Source: Actinomycetota bacterium (GTDB lineage: Bacteria > Actinomycetota > Actinomycetes > S36-B12 > UBA5976). Taken from it: DNA of 7,181 nt. Location of the stretch: positions 1 to 7,181 of the forward strand of contig WLEH01000053.1 in assembly GCA_009704345.1 (NCBI GenBank), written 5' to 3'. The notes beneath the pieces are model-generated. The model saw only the letters and a program-made list of their open reading frames with translations. It did not search any database and was not told the DNA's origin. Made by a program: the position numbers and the translations under genes. This document shows, piece by piece, positions 6,388 to 7,181 of the stretch. The first letter of the stretch is position 1, and every line of letters begins with the position of its first letter.

Positions 6388-7181
6388 TTACAAATCCGCT
6401 GGTGTTGATACCCAAGCTGGGGAGCGCGCAGTTGAGTTAATGAAGGAAGCAGTGTTAGCCGCACAGCGATCTGAAACAGTTGGGGCATTTGGCGGCTTTG
6501 CTGGGCTATTTGATGCTTCAAAACTTAAGAATTACACCAAGCCACTATTAGTTACTGGCACCGATGGTGTTGGTACGAAAATTGAGATCGCAAAAGCGCT
6601 GGATAAGCATGACACTATTGGGATTGATTTAGTTGCGATGGTGGTTGATGACATTGTGACTGTTGGTGCTGAACCACTTTTTATCACCGATTACATAGCA
6701 ACTGGAAAAGTTAAACCAGAATTAATTGCGCAAATAGTAACTGGAATTGCTACTGGCGCTAAATTGGCAAATGTCTCGCTGCTTGGTGGTGAAACTGCAG
6801 AACATCCTGGAGTTATGAATGAGTCAGATTACGACCTTGCTTGCGCTGGCACTGGTGTAGTGGAAGCGTCTGATTTGTTAGGCGCTGAAAAAGTTGAGAT
6901 TGGCGATGTGGTGCTGGCAATTAGATCTAGTGGATTACACTCAAATGGCTTTTCGTTAGTTAGAAAAATAATTGCAGAGCAAAACTTAAACTTAAGCACC
7001 ATCATTCCTGATTTTGGTAAAACGCTTGGCGAAGAATTATTAACACCAACCGGTATTTATTGCACCGATTTACTGAGGTTGATTAGGTCGGTGCCAACTG
7101 CGGTTCATGCAATTTCGCATGTCACCGGTGGCGGCATTGCAGCAAATCTAGCTCGGGTTCTCCCAACGAATGCTCACGTTG
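6380..7181 (+). CDS. purM: Phosphoribosylformylglycinamidine cyclo-ligase (AIR synthetase), 3' end missing
   Basis: Converts FGAM to aminoimidazole ribonucleotide with ATP, the fifth step of purine synthesis. The first 267 codons are present; the family usually has about 340-355 residues, so roughly a quarter is cut off by the window edge. The sequence opens MADYKSAGVDTQAGERAVEL, with the usual AGVD start of this enzyme, followed by GAFGGFAGLFD, the ATP-binding stretch TGTDGVGTK, the core IGIDLVAMVVDDI and GAEPLFITDYIATGK, then LLGGETAEHPG, SSGLHSNGFSL and ISHVTGGGI, all expected of PurM. VVDDI has Asp where many PurM proteins have Asn, a variant I recall from actinobacteria. The ATG lies within the last codons of purF (8-bp overlap) and has no clear Shine-Dalgarno, so translation probably depends on coupling to purF. 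No frameshift is seen in the part present. Confidence 0.95.
   Translation, partial: MADYKSAGVDTQAGERAVELMKEAVLAAQRSETVGAFGGFAGLFDASKLKNYTKPLLVTGTDGVGTKIEIAKALDKHDTIGIDLVAMVVDDIVTVGAEPLFITDYIATGKVKPELIAQIVTGIATGAKLANVSLLGGETAEHPGVMNESDYDLACAGTGVVEASDLLGAEKVEIGDVVLAIRSSGLHSNGFSLVRKIIAEQNLNLSTIIPDFGKTLGEELLTPTGIYCTDLLRLIRSVPTAVHAISHVTGGGIAANLARVLPTNAHV

Overview
The window carries a run of compactly packed bacterial genes with a base composition that looks to be in the mid-40s percent GC. It suggests a small-genome, low-GC actinobacterium, possibly a freshwater planktonic lineage such as Nanopelagicales (acI). This rests on inference: PurF and PurM look actinobacterial, one start codon sits just behind a TANNNT box as in leaderless actinobacterial transcripts, and a secreted protein ends in a Cys-Val-Lys-Gly-Lys...Pro-Lys-Cys-Pro tail that I recall from such genomes. 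No tRNA, rRNA, CRISPR array, insertion sequence or phage gene was seen.

Left part (1-1258): the 3' part of an M6-like secreted zinc metallopeptidase gene runs off the left edge. It converges, with directly abutting stop codons, on a small minus-strand gene for an 86-residue protein of unknown function. A roughly 100-bp divergent intergenic region follows. It contains a 19-bp dyad, a perfect 8-nt Shine-Dalgarno sequence and a six-codon leader ORF that overlaps the start of the next gene.

Middle (1259-4886): a three-gene ABC importer of the ferric-iron (Fbp/Fut) type. It consists of a substrate-binding lipoprotein with a tandem-tyrosine iron site, a double-length permease with two EAA loops, and an ATPase with a C-terminal TOBE-like domain. 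A strong GC-rich stem-loop lies at the lipoprotein/permease junction, where such operons often set unequal expression of the binding protein and the membrane parts.

Right part (4918-7181): purF and purM (truncated by the right edge), which overlap by 8 bp and encode the first and fifth steps of de novo purine synthesis. purF follows the transporter by 31 bp and has a possible leaderless promoter of its own. PurF keeps its propeptide, its N-terminal nucleophile cysteine and the four cysteines of an iron-sulfur cluster, so an iron importer sits directly upstream of an Fe-S enzyme. I found no clear novel system. The best leads are the leader ORF, the junction hairpin and the recurring C-terminal tail.
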